From Geomicrobium sp. JCM 19039 (GTDB taxonomy: Bacteria > Bacillota > Bacilli > Bacillales > Marinococcaceae), in the NCBI RefSeq assembly GCF_000698145.1, contig NZ_BAXB01000003.1:62001-126000 (forward strand): a stretch of DNA of 64,000 nt. Direction: 5' to 3'. Numbering within the stretch: position 1 is the stretch's first letter; each line of letters begins with the position of its first letter. Below the pieces are notes generated by a model that was not told the origin of the DNA, ran no database searches, and saw only the letters and a list, made by a program, of their open reading frames with translations. This document shows, piece by piece, positions 50,829-60,161 of the stretch. A program made the translations under genes and the position numbers.

Positions 50829-50922
50829 AGAGGCTTGAGAAGGATTAATTGTTGGTTTGTCAGTACTAGCGTATTTATCAGCAATGGGAGCATTAAATTT
50901 GATTTGGAGGTGAGACATAGAA

Positions 50923-51081
50923 ATGAAGCCAAACGCATTTGAAATGGAGGATGCAGTAAAGAAATTGCAATCCTCATCAGATGAAATGGGAGATGAAGCT
51001 ATGGTGACGGTGATGAATAAACACATTATTGCAGCACTCGCTTATATCAAACACTTGGAAACAAAAAAAGGAGCCAATTGA
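50923..51081 (+). CDS. Small phage protein, 52 aa
   Basis: TTTGGAGGTG precedes ATG 50923. Short helical acidic protein (AFEMEDAVKKLQSSSDEMGD). Not recognised. Confidence 0.55.
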   Translation: MKPNAFEMEDAVKKLQSSSDEMGDEAMVTVMNKHIIAALAYIKHLETKKGAN

Positions 51082-51180
51082 GCGGCAACTCAATTTGACT
51101 CAGGGGGTTTCAAATTCAAATTATATCCTCATTGTAGCTTACCCCTAGCTAGATCGCAATGGGAGCATAGGAGGATTACT

Positions 51181-51477
51181 GTGCACTATACAAAGAGGTT
51201 GCTCGAGCAGTTAGCGGAAGTTAACGCAGCACTTGTTGATCAAGGAGCATACATCATCATGACGACAGGAGATACGAAGGACAAAAAGATCAAGGTGCAT
51301 GTAAAGCCCGAATTATTTATTTCCTTGGGCATTCCCTATGAAGTCACTCCATTTAGTAGCACCTTAGAAGAAATGGCGTACGAACTCGTTGCGGATCGTG
51401 GAGACCACGTCGTTGTTGCTATTGCTAGTCGGGAATTTTACAACAAAAATATTTCGAAGGAGGCAGTGTCCATATGA
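51181..51477 (+). CDS. Phage hypothetical protein, 98 aa
   Basis: GTG 51181 with AGGAGG upstream. Mixed alpha/beta sequence, no cysteine motif. It overlaps the SbcC-like gene by ATGA, so it belongs to the recombination operon. Not recognised. Confidence 0.65.
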   Translation: MHYTKRLLEQLAEVNAALVDQGAYIIMTTGDTKDKKIKVHVKPELFISLGIPYEVTPFSSTLEEMAYELVADRGDHVVVAIASREFYNKNISKEAVSI

Positions 51478-53494
51478 AAAAACTGCGTATTGAGCGTTTA
51501 ACGTTACGAAACTTCAAGGGTATTAAGGATTTTACTCTTCAAGCAGACGGTGCAGATCTTAAGGTGTACGGCGATAACGCTACTGGCAAGACTTCTTTAT
51601 TTGATGCCTTCCTTTGGTTGCTCTTTGATAAAGACAGCAAGAACAGTAGCAAATTTGCAGTTAAGACCTTGGACGTGTCAGGTAAAGAGATTCACGGGCT
51701 TGAGCACGAGGTTGATGCAGTGCTGATGGTCGATGGAGTAAGAACTGAGCTTCGGAAGGTCTACAAAGAGAAGTGGACTAAAAAGAAAGGCAGCATCTCA
51801 AAAGAGTTTGATGGCCATACGAATCAATTTTATGTAGACAAAGCGCCAACAAGTAAAAAGGAATTTGATGCCAAAGTTGAATCGATTGTCGATGAGAGTG
51901 TGTTTAAACTGCTTACTTCACCATCCTACTTTAACGATCAACTCCACTGGAAAGAAAAACGCGAAACGCTCATCTCAATTGCGGGTGATGTTACAGACGA
52001 TGAGGTACTACAAGAACGCATGGACCTTAACAAGCTCATGGAAAAGTTGGAAGGTCGGTCAATAAATAAACACAAAGAATATGTCGAAAATCGACAAAAA
52101 GAAATCAATAAAGAACTTGATCGCATTCCGGTGCGCATCGATGAAGTTAACCGTAATAAACCGGATCTTATTGGACTAGACAAAGAAAAACTTCAGGGAC
52201 AAAAACAGACGCTTGATAAAAAGATGGAAGAAAAACATGAAGAAATAAACCGTATTCGTTCCGGATCCGAAATCACAGAACAGAAACGTCAAATTTCAGA
52301 AATTGAAACGGAAATCAATGAGATTAAGGCTGAGTATCAACAGCATAACCAATCAGTTGTTGCTGATCTCTACCAGCGACAGCATGAGAGAAAAAAAGAA
52401 GCTAATAGCACATTATCGTTAATTAACCAGGCAGAGGAAGACATTAAACATGCTAAACAGTCCATTGAGAACAAGGAAAGGCAAGCTGCCTACCTTCGTG
52501 ACGAATGGCAGGAAGAACACAGTAGAACTTTTCAGTGGGATGAACATACTCACGAAGCTAATACCGTTTGCCCAACGTGTGCGCAAGATCTACCGGAGGA
52601 TCAAGTCGAAGCCATCCACAAAAAAGCCGAAGATCGCAAACAGGAGGCCATTGAACGGTTCAATCAGCGAAAAGCCGAAAGGCTTGAACAAATCAAACAA
52701 TCTGGTATGGGGAGCCGAAAAGCAATTGATTCATTAAAACAGCAGATCGAACAAACTCAAAAGGTGATTGCTGCGACGCATCCATCATACGATTCTGCCA
52801 TCAAGAGCCTAGAGGGCATTGATGAACAAATTAAGGCCGCAGAGGCTAAGCAAATCAACATTAGTGCTTCTCACGACTACCAAGAAAAAGTTGCTGAGAA
52901 GAAACGCATTGAACAAAAGATTGCTGAACTACAAACATCCTCACATGCTTCAATTGATGAAGTTAACAAATCAATTAATGCAATTCGTGAACAGTTGAAT
53001 AGCGTTACTAGTGATCTTAGTAAATTTGATCAAGCTGTTTCAGCTGATGCTAGAATACAGCAATTATCGGACGATCAAAGGCGTCTGGCTGATCAATATG
53101 AGGCTCTAGAAGAAGAGATACACATGCCGATGAGTTTACACGAACAAAGGTTAATATGCTTGAAGATCGTATTAACAGTAAGTTTGAGCACGCAAGTTTT
53201 AAGCTTCGTGAAGACCTTTTAAACGGCGGATTTACTGAAATATGCCAAACGCTTTATAAAGGCGTCCCTTATGAGCACGGGTTAAACAATGCTGCTCGCA
53301 TCAACGTAGGGCTGGACATCATACGGACCCTATCAAGACATTACGGATTATCGGCCCCGATCTTCATCGACAACAGCGAGGCGGTCACTCAGTTAATGGA
53401 TGTCGATGCTCAGCTTATTGCCTTAGTCGTATCAGAGCCGGACAAACAGTTACGAGTGGAGCCAGTTGGCGAACAACACAAGGAGGCGATTTAA
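51474..53494 (+). CDS. SbcC/Rad50-like AAA ATPase with zinc hook (one frameshift)
   Basis: Phage SMC-like protein of about 670 residues. N-terminal RLTLRNFKGIKDFTL, Walker A GDNATGKTSLFDAFLW, a long coiled coil, hook motif VCPTC near residue 365, second coiled coil, and C-terminal ATPase lobe with AARINVGLDIIRTL and Walker B PIFIDNSEAV. One base missing near 53126 joins the two parts (CDEFTRTKVNMLEDRINSKF). It lies upstream of recT, as a likely end-processing partner. Confidence 0.88.
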
Positions 53495-53827
53495 ATGAAA
53501 AAACAAACACTTCAGGAATGGTTGACAGAGGCGGAAGAACGGTTCGGAGCAGATAAGAAGCAATGGGAATTTAAATGCCCTGCTTGCGAAAGAGTGTCCA
53601 GTGTTCAAGATTTTTTAGACGAAGATGCAGATCCTAACAGTGTATATCAACAGTGTATAGGCAGAGTAAACGGGAAAGGCAGCACTGATCAAAAGGACGT
53701 TGGTTATGGGTGTAACTGGGCTTCTTATGGCCTCTTCGGAACATTAGGAAAGGGTAGAAAGGTTTTAAATGATGGGGAGGAAGTAGAGGTTTTTAACTTT
53801 CCGAATCATGAAGTGGTGACCTCATGA
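53495..53827 (+). CDS. VVA0879-family zinc-binding phage protein
   Basis: 110 residues: LQEWLTEAEERFGADKKQW, FKCPACERVSS, then QCIGRVNGKG, GCNWASYGLFGTLGKG. Four conserved cysteines suggest a zinc ribbon. Common in phage recombination clusters, function unknown. Overlaps its downstream neighbour by ATGA-type coupling. Confidence 0.75.
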   Translation: MKKQTLQEWLTEAEERFGADKKQWEFKCPACERVSSVQDFLDEDADPNSVYQQCIGRVNGKGSTDQKDVGYGCNWASYGLFGTLGKGRKVLNDGEEVEVFNFPNHEVVTS

Positions 53828-54105
53828 ATTACTATATTCTTTCACTCAAACGAACTAGCGGAGATGTGTTTACGTGGTGGCGCCCCGATTGTAGGGGCTA
53901 CACTCAGGATTTAAATAAGGCTGGTATTTACACGGAAGAAGAATTACAGGAACGTCCTTGGTACTTTTCCAACGAAAACGCTATGCCGGTTGAAGTGGGC
54001 ATTGTCGATCGTTCGCTGAAGGCAACCGTTGTAATCAACGACAGTAGCAATCAAATTGTATTCGCTGAACAGCTCGAACATCAGAATCTAAGGGAGGCTA
54101 AATGA
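53824..54105 (+). CDS. Phage hypothetical protein, 93 aa
   Basis: Starts YYILSLKRTSGDVFTWWRPD; mixed fold. Four-base overlaps on both sides place it in the recT operon. Proteins of this look often sit beside recT in Bacillus phages; no function known. Confidence 0.7.
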   Translation: MNYYILSLKRTSGDVFTWWRPDCRGYTQDLNKAGIYTEEELQERPWYFSNENAMPVEVGIVDRSLKATVVINDSSNQIVFAEQLEHQNLREAK

Positions 54106-55046
54106 TGACAGCAAAAAATGAACTAGCAATGATTAAGAAAGACACAGTTGACGTTGTAGCAAGCAAAGTTAAGGAATTTCAAGAAAAGGGTGAGCTTCAT
54201 TTTCCTACAGGATACTCACCTGAGAACGCTATGAAGTCAGCATGGTTAACCTTGCAAGGAACTCAGGACAAAAATAGAAAGCCTGCATTAGAGGTCTGTA
54301 CGAAAGATAGTGTTGCAAATTCGTTGCTTGAAATGGTTGTACAAGGTCTAAACCCTGCGAAGAAACAAGGATACTTCATTGTTTATGGTGATCAACTTAC
54401 ATTTCAACGTTCTTACTTTGGGACCATGGCTGTCACAAAGCGGGTAACTGGAGCCACTAACATCGATGCAAACGTGATTTACGAGGACGACGAAGTTGAT
54501 TACGACTTGGTCAATGGACGGATTCAAAATTTAAAGCACAAGCAAAAGTTTGGAAATATCGACAAAGAAAAAATCACCGGTGCTTACGCTGTCATTACAC
54601 TTTCAAGTGACGAAAGCTATACTGAAGTGATGACGCTGGCAGAATTGCGTATGGCTTGGAGCAAAGCGCAGTTCTGGGGTAAGGATCAAAAGAAAGAAAA
54701 GGCCGGATCTACACATGATGAGTTTAAGCAGGAGATGGCCAAAAAGACAGTTATCAACCGAGCATGTAAGAGGTTAATGAATTCTAGTGATGACTCTTCT
54801 CTCGTAATTGATTACTTTAATCAAACCGATCATTCGGCAGATGAAGCTCGCCACAGACAAGAAATTAAACAGAACGCCAATCAAGAAGTTATTGATTTCC
54901 AAGCAGAAGAGGTCCAAGAGGAAGCACCTGACGATAAGAAAGAAATTGTGGAACAAGAAGTAAATGAGGGATCGGAACCAGAAGAACCTTCTATGTATGA
55001 ACAAGATAAAGACTTGAAAAAAGCGTCAGGGGATGTTCCGTTTTGA
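54102..55046 (+). CDS. recT: RecT-family single-strand annealing recombinase
   Basis: About 314 residues. RecT core: FPTGYSPENAMKSAWLTLQ, SLLEMVVQGLNPAKKQGYFI, YGDQLTFQRSYFGTMAV, AELRMAWSKAQFWG, KKTVINRACKRLMN. Anneals complementary single strands in phage recombination. The end is a long acidic tail finishing SGDVPF, resembling the tip of bacterial SSB (DDLPF-like). Overlaps both neighbours by four bases. Confidence 0.93.
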   Translation: MMTAKNELAMIKKDTVDVVASKVKEFQEKGELHFPTGYSPENAMKSAWLTLQGTQDKNRKPALEVCTKDSVANSLLEMVVQGLNPAKKQGYFIVYGDQLTFQRSYFGTMAVTKRVTGATNIDANVIYEDDEVDYDLVNGRIQNLKHKQKFGNIDKEKITGAYAVITLSSDESYTEVMTLAELRMAWSKAQFWGKDQKKEKAGSTHDEFKQEMAKKTVINRACKRLMNSSDDSSLVIDYFNQTDHSADEARHRQEIKQNANQEVIDFQAEEVQEEAPDDKKEIVEQEVNEGSEPEEPSMYEQDKDLKKASGDVPF

Positions 55047-55744
55047 TCGAGATCAAGGTGCTTGCTTCAAGTTCAAAAGGAAATTGCTATCGGGTGACAG
55101 ACGGTAGCACTTCCATCCTCCTAGAAGCGGGGATTCGCTTTAAAGAGATACAACGCAAACTTAACTTTCAGACGCGTGATATAGCAGGATGCTTGGTCAC
55201 TCATGAGCACTTAGACCACAGCAAAGCTGTTAACGAGGTTACACGGGCGGGCATTGATTGCTACATGTCTGCTGGAACTAAGGATTCGATAAAAGCTGAC
55301 AGTCACCGGATTAAGACTGTAAAGGCCAAGCAAGAATTTACGTTAGGATCTTGGACGATATTGCCGTTTGATGTACAGCATGATGTGTCGGAACCCTTTG
55401 GGTTCGTGCTTAAAAACAAAGCGGGAGATCGGCTCCTGTTTGCAACAGACACGTATTACATTCGTTACCGGTTCAACGACCTTACCCATGTGATGGTAGA
55501 GGCGAATTACAGTACACGCATACTAGATAAAAATATAGAGAACGGCACCGTTCCACAAATAATGAAGAAGCGTCTTATGCGCTCTCATTTTAGCTTAGAA
55601 AATGTTAAAGATTTTTTTCGGGCGAATGACTTGAGCAAGCTGCAGGAAACTTGGTTGCTGCATCTGAGTGACAACAACAGCGATGAAGCTGCCTTTAAGA
55701 GAGATATACAGTCCGTAACAGGAAAGCCGGTGTATATTGCATGA
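55043..55744 (+). CDS. Metallo-beta-lactamase-fold protein (YycJ-like)
   Basis: About 233 residues: VLASSSKGNCYRV at the start, metal motif THEHLDHSKA (HxHxDH), then DVQHDVSEPFGF, LLFATDTYY, and a late RSHFSLENVKDF and LLHLSDNNSD. This set is that of YycJ-type hydrolases, some of which are 5'-3' exonucleases. It directly follows recT with a four-base overlap, hinting at a role in DNA end processing. Confidence 0.88.
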   Translation: MIEIKVLASSSKGNCYRVTDGSTSILLEAGIRFKEIQRKLNFQTRDIAGCLVTHEHLDHSKAVNEVTRAGIDCYMSAGTKDSIKADSHRIKTVKAKQEFTLGSWTILPFDVQHDVSEPFGFVLKNKAGDRLLFATDTYYIRYRFNDLTHVMVEANYSTRILDKNIENGTVPQIMKKRLMRSHFSLENVKDFFRANDLSKLQETWLLHLSDNNSDEAAFKRDIQSVTGKPVYIA

Positions 55745-55908
55745 TGCATCGAATACCGATACCTGTTGAGTATTTAGACATCGCACGTAGAAGCCAGAAC
55801 AAATCAAAAGTTTTTAGAGGCTATGTCGAGGGATATTTAGCTAAATCATATCCGGAGTTTAGGCTAGTGAGAATTGAGAAAATGACAGCGATATGTGAAC
55901 TGAAATAA
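55744..55908 (+). CDS. Small phage protein, 54 aa
   Basis: ATG 55744 shares its first base with the upstream stop (ATGATG context). Sequence IPVEYLDIARRSQNKSKVFR then YLAKSYPEFRLVRIEK, basic. Fills the gap before the initiator gene. Not recognised. Confidence 0.6.
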   Translation: MHRIPIPVEYLDIARRSQNKSKVFRGYVEGYLAKSYPEFRLVRIEKMTAICELK

Positions 55909-55920
55909 GGGGGTGGAACG

Positions 55921-56790
55921 GTGCCTGAAACTCAAGAGCAGAGCCATCCATTCTATACCTACACTGGTCTTTTAACACCTGAGCACTACAAACAGATCGG
56001 CAATGCTATATGGCTATTTCTATGGTGTGTGAGTTCGACGACAACGGAGGTTGAGAGGGACGGGGTGCTATGGGGCATCGTTAAAGGCAATAAACCTCAC
56101 AAGTTAAATGATCTCGCTACACTGTTTGATGTCAGTGAAAAGACCGTTAGCAGATGGATTAAGGACTTAGAAAAACACAACTATCTGTACGTTAAACGAG
56201 CACCATATGGATTGATCTTTACTGTTAAAAATTCGAAGCGTGGATTCAAAAAGAGAACAGACAAAAATGTCCACTCTTTAGATGAAAAGAGATCGGACAA
56301 TAATGTCTCATCTGACGGAGAACAGACAAATTTGTCTGGTAGAGATCGGACAGATTTGTCCAAGAGATCAGACACATCTGTCCGATGTAATAAAGATGAA
56401 TTAAGGATTAATCAATTAAGAACTACAGCTACTAATATGCGCGCGGAAGAAAGTGACGGAGTGCCTACAGCCGACCATGATGGTGAGTCTGTTTCTAAGA
56501 CAGACGAAATATCACATACTTCTGCCGATCCTGTGCGAACGATCTTGGAAAAGTATATTCAGTTGCGTGGAACTGGATTCATGGAAAGTTCGAAAGATTT
56601 TACAGCAGCCCAAGAAATAGTCGGTGCAGGTGTCAAACTAGATGACGCTCTGAAATGGTTACAAGAGCGGTTTGACACCTATAGCCTCGTCATAACCGTG
56701 ACAAGATCCAAAGCCTCGATTACTGTGTCGGTTTTATCTTGGATCGGCATCATGAACAGCAAGAAAAAAAGAATAGCGCAAGTGGGGTGA
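55921..56790 (+). CDS. Phage replication initiator with winged-helix and DnaD-like regions
   Basis: About 289 residues. The N-terminal part has a helix-turn-helix (NDLATLFDVSEKTVSRWIKDL) after QIGNAIWLFLWCV; a low-complexity linker (residues ~110-165) with repeated R-S/T-D segments; and a C-terminal helical domain. GTG 55921 after GGGGGTGG. It precedes the DnaC-like loader, the usual phage O/P-type pair. Its linker DNA contains five iterons. Confidence 0.8.
   Translation: MPETQEQSHPFYTYTGLLTPEHYKQIGNAIWLFLWCVSSTTTEVERDGVLWGIVKGNKPHKLNDLATLFDVSEKTVSRWIKDLEKHNYLYVKRAPYGLIFTVKNSKRGFKKRTDKNVHSLDEKRSDNNVSSDGEQTNLSGRDRTDLSKRSDTSVRCNKDELRINQLRTTATNMRAEESDGVPTADHDGESVSKTDEISHTSADPVRTILEKYIQLRGTGFMESSKDFTAAQEIVGAGVKLDDALKWLQERFDTYSLVITVTRSKASITVSVLSWIGIMNSKKKRIAQVG
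56260..56382 (+). repeat. Five GACA-N4-TGTC iterons inside the initiator gene (putative replication origin)
   Basis: GACA-N4-TGTC occurs at 56260-56271 (AAAA), 56296-56307 (ATAA), 56325-56336 (AATT), 56349-56360 (GATT) and 56371-56382 (CATC). Each is a palindrome with variable centre; spacing is 22-36 bp. They sit in the linker of the initiator gene, like lambda ori in gene O. Confidence 0.75.
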
Positions 56791-56796
56791 ATAACG

Positions 56797-57714
56797 ATGG
56801 CAAGGTTTCAAAGCATGGCCGAGGTGCTGGAGGATATGCAAAAGCAACTAAAACAGCCGAGCAAATTCTCGCAGAAGTCAAGTCCTCCAACGAAGCATGG
56901 GGATGAAAATACTTGCCCTAAGTGCAACGACAAAGAGCTTGTTTTCTACAAGGTCTATATTGATGAAGATGACAAAGTAGGAACGGAGTGGGCAAAGCCT
57001 TGCGAATGTTCAGCTAGAAAAGAATGGCAACGTCGCTTTAAAAGCTCAATGGTTCCTGATGAATTCGTTGATGCAAGACTGGATAACTTCAAGATGGAAG
57101 ATGCCACACAACACCTCATGCACGAGATGGTTCTTGATTACCTAAGACATTTTGCCGTTAAGACATCTGAAGACGGCAGAAGAATAAAAAAGTTTTGTCA
57201 GTACAATTTTGGATTTCTTGCTGAAGTTGGTGAGACAAAGATGAGAGAGATGAATCCTACGGACCGTGCTGAATTAAAAAAGCTAAAGAATAACTTCGGT
57301 ATTGGAAAGACGCACCTACAGATGGCCTTGGCAAAGAAGTTGGTTAAAGACGGTTTTAATGTACTGGTCGTCTCTGATGTCACTTTTATTGATGACCTTA
57401 TGCAGGCTCGTAAATCTGATGACAACAATGAGACTTATTCGAAGCTATTGGATAGTGCTCTGAAAGCGGACGTGCTCATTTGGGATGACATCGGCAAGGT
57501 AAGTAACACTGAACCACGTGAACGGATGTACTACACCATCATCAATGAGCGGTCCAAGATAAATAAACCGATTGTTTTTAACTCTAATGAAGACCGTAGT
57601 TCACTTGCTGAAAAGATTGGCTATGCCGGCGCAAGCAGGTTGTTTGGTGGATGCGAACAATATCTACTCGAAGCATCAGGAAAAGATATGCGCTTTAAAG
57701 GGAGTGGGGTCTAG
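56797..57714 (+). CDS. DnaC/DnaI-type helicase loader
   Basis: AAA+ ATPase of about 305 residues. N-terminal CxxC pairs (CPKC, CECS) suggest a zinc site, as in DnaI. Walker A reads NNFGIGKTHLQ, so the first Gly of GxxxxGK is Asn; Walker B VLIWDDIGK; sensor FNSN; arginine finger in GASRLFGG. It would load the host replicative helicase at the phage origin. Seven bases after the initiator gene. Confidence 0.9.
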   Translation: MARFQSMAEVLEDMQKQLKQPSKFSQKSSPPTKHGDENTCPKCNDKELVFYKVYIDEDDKVGTEWAKPCECSARKEWQRRFKSSMVPDEFVDARLDNFKMEDATQHLMHEMVLDYLRHFAVKTSEDGRRIKKFCQYNFGFLAEVGETKMREMNPTDRAELKKLKNNFGIGKTHLQMALAKKLVKDGFNVLVVSDVTFIDDLMQARKSDDNNETYSKLLDSALKADVLIWDDIGKVSNTEPRERMYYTIINERSKINKPIVFNSNEDRSSLAEKIGYAGASRLFGGCEQYLLEASGKDMRFKGSGV

Positions 57715-57893
57715 TGTGCAAGGTTTGCGAAGGTACTGGAATTTTACGTACAGACTTGGGTTATGGAGTGAGCGTTAGTGGGTGCATGTACTGTCCTCCT
57801 GAAGTAAGAGATAAGAGGATGAAAAAGAACAAAGAAAAAAATGAAGCATTGCTGGCGAAATGGGAAGCGGATATGAGGAGGCGTTCGGCTTGA
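57714..57893 (+). CDS. Small zinc-ribbon protein, 59 aa
   Basis: GTG 57714, next to the loader stop. CKVCEGTGIL is a DnaJ-type CxxCxGxG, with CMYC as a second pair; the rest is a basic helix (RDKRMKKNKEKNEALLAKW). Overlaps the methyltransferase start by four bases. Confidence 0.65.
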   Translation: MCKVCEGTGILRTDLGYGVSVSGCMYCPPEVRDKRMKKNKEKNEALLAKWEADMRRRSA

Positions 57894-59353
57894 TAAGAGA
57901 AACCTCATTGTTTCGTGAAATCGTGGTAGACAATTTCGCAGGCGGCGGTGGAGCATCGCTAGGTATTGAACAGGCGACCGGCCTAAGTGTGGATGTGGCG
58001 ATTAATCACGATCCCGCGGCCATTTCAATGCACAAAGCCAATCACCCAGACACTGAGCATTATTGTGAATCAGTTTGGGATGTAGATCCTGTTGAGGTTG
58101 TGCGAGGCCGCAATGTTGGGCTGTGTTGGCTTTCTCCAGATTGTAAGCATTTTTCAAAGGCTAAAGGCGGGAAGCCGGTTGATAAGACAATCCGCGGTTT
58201 AGCATGGATTGCTCATCGATGGGCAGCTAAGGTAAGACCGAGAGTTATTATTCTTGAAAATGTAGAGGAGTTTCAGACATGGGGACCGTTAGACGAAAAC
58301 GGACAACCGATTGCTGATGAGAGAGGATCGACTTTTAGGTCCTATATAAAACAGTTGAAAAGCAAAGGATATGAAGTTGACTGGAGATTGTTAAAAGCAT
58401 GTGATTATGGAGCGCCAACAACTCGACAAAGGCTTTTTATGATTGCGAGATGTGATGGTAAACCAATCACTTGGCCTGATGCAACTCATGGGGAGCCAGA
58501 GGAGCTGAATGTACAACTTGGCATTAAAAAGCCATACCGCACGGCCGCAGAAGTTATTGATTGGAGCATACCTGCACCGAGTATATTTAGCCGAAAGAAA
58601 TCGTTAAGTGAAAATACGCTCATACGTATTGCTCGTGGCATAAAGAAGTTTGTTCTTGAAAATGATGATCCTTATATCGTAAAGGACCAAGCGTACTTTT
58701 TGCAGCATTATTACACGCATCAAGGCGGAGAAACTCGGGCAACAGGACTTAATGAACCGGTTGCCACAATCCCTACAGCGAATAGGTTTGGTCTTGTCTC
58801 TGCGTTTCTTACTAAATACTACGGACAAGGTGTGGGACAACAGCTAGAGGAGCCGGTGCATACAATCCCAACAAAAGATAGATTTGGCTTAGTAACAGCT
58901 TTTATGGCTAAAAATTACGGTGGCAACTATACTGGGGCAGGCGTGAGTATAGACACCCCTGTTCACACTATTACGATGAAGGACCATCATTCTTTAGTTG
59001 CAGCGTTTTTGATGAAATACTACGGAACTAGTGTGGGACACGGTGCAGATGATCCATTGCACACCATTACATCAGGAGGGCTTAAATTTGCAGTTGTTAC
59101 CGTTGCTGACGATCAGTATGTAATTGGAGACATCGGCATGAGGATGTTACAACCACACGAGCTGTTCACTGCACAAGGATTCCCGAGTGATTACATCATT
59201 GATCGAGATCGTGAAGGTAATAAAATTCCTAAAACACATCAAGTAGCAAGGTGCGGTAACTCTGTTCCTCCACCGTTTGCGAAAGCACTTGTAGAAGCTA
59301 ATTTACCTGAACTATGCGATGTAAACAGAGAAATCGAGGTGGCGATGGCATGA
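57890..59353 (+). CDS. DNA C5-cytosine methyltransferase with tandem repeats in the target-recognition region
   Basis: About 487 residues from a TTG at 57890 with GAGGAG upstream. Motif I VDNFAGGGGASLG, motif IV WLSPDCKHFSKAKGG (variant of PPCQ with SPDC), motif VI ILENVEEF, motif VIII RQRLFMIA, IX/X near CGNSVPPPFAKAL. Between VIII and IX come four repeats of about 40 residues, each with xPVHTIxxxDRFGLVxAFxxKYYG. It overlaps the adenine methyltransferase by four bases. Confidence 0.9.
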   Translation: MIRETSLFREIVVDNFAGGGGASLGIEQATGLSVDVAINHDPAAISMHKANHPDTEHYCESVWDVDPVEVVRGRNVGLCWLSPDCKHFSKAKGGKPVDKTIRGLAWIAHRWAAKVRPRVIILENVEEFQTWGPLDENGQPIADERGSTFRSYIKQLKSKGYEVDWRLLKACDYGAPTTRQRLFMIARCDGKPITWPDATHGEPEELNVQLGIKKPYRTAAEVIDWSIPAPSIFSRKKSLSENTLIRIARGIKKFVLENDDPYIVKDQAYFLQHYYTHQGGETRATGLNEPVATIPTANRFGLVSAFLTKYYGQGVGQQLEEPVHTIPTKDRFGLVTAFMAKNYGGNYTGAGVSIDTPVHTITMKDHHSLVAAFLMKYYGTSVGHGADDPLHTITSGGLKFAVVTVADDQYVIGDIGMRMLQPHELFTAQGFPSDYIIDRDREGNKIPKTHQVARCGNSVPPPFAKALVEANLPELCDVNREIEVAMA

Positions 59354-60147
59354 CTCAAAGAATATTGCATTATCCAGGCAGCAAGTGGCGTATCGCTCAG
59401 TGGATCATTGAGCAGATGCCCCCGCACGAAACATATGTAGAACCGTTCTTTGGTAGCGGGGCAGTGTTCTTTAACAAGCCACCGTCTGTTGTAGAGACAA
59501 TCAATGACCTCGATAGCCAAATTGTTAATCTATTTCGGGTATTAAGAGACCATCCATATGATCTGGCCAGAATGATTGAATACACCCCGTTAGCTCGTGA
59601 GGAGTACTACGAAAGCTACGATAAAACAGGGGATCAGCTTGAGGATGCGCGAAGATTTTTAATCCGTTGCTGGCAAGCGATAGGTGGCAAGACAACGGAT
59701 CGCACTGGCTGGAGAGCTATTGTTAGTGCCAATGGTCCAAAGGTTGCGAGAGAGTGGCAAACGTTACCTGACCGCATACTGTCGGTTGCAGATCGTTTGA
59801 AAGATGCTCAGATAGAGCATAAGCCAGCCATTGATATACTTGACCGTTACAAACGTGACACTGTGCTCGTTTACGCAGACCCGCCTTATATCATCGATAC
59901 ACGCACAAAACGCCATTATGAACATGAGATGACGCTCGATGACCATGTAGACTTGCTCGATACGTTAAACGACCACCCAGGGCCGGTGCTGTTGTCTGGT
60001 TACACACACAGCATTTATCATGAGCGATTAAAAGGCTGGAAGACTGATACACGTCAAGTTGCCGCAGAGGGCGGAGCAAGCCGGAATGAGGTACTATGGC
60101 TTAATCCTGTTGCTGCAGATTGGGTTTACAACTTCAGACTATGTTAG
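59350..60147 (+). CDS. DNA N6-adenine methyltransferase (D12/Dam class)
   Basis: About 265 residues. Begins RILHYPGSKWRIAQWII (N-terminal substrate/SAM region), EPFFGSGAVFF (SAM motif I FxGxG), NDLDSQIVNLF, and catalytic YADPPYI (DPPY), then LLSGY. ATG 59350 overlaps the C5 gene by ATGA, so both are made together. No restriction gene is adjacent, so it looks like self-protection or regulation. Confidence 0.92.
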   Translation: MTQRILHYPGSKWRIAQWIIEQMPPHETYVEPFFGSGAVFFNKPPSVVETINDLDSQIVNLFRVLRDHPYDLARMIEYTPLAREEYYESYDKTGDQLEDARRFLIRCWQAIGGKTTDRTGWRAIVSANGPKVAREWQTLPDRILSVADRLKDAQIEHKPAIDILDRYKRDTVLVYADPPYIIDTRTKRHYEHEMTLDDHVDLLDTLNDHPGPVLLSGYTHSIYHERLKGWKTDTRQVAAEGGASRNEVLWLNPVAADWVYNFRLC

Positions 60148-60161
60148 GGGAGTGACTCGTT

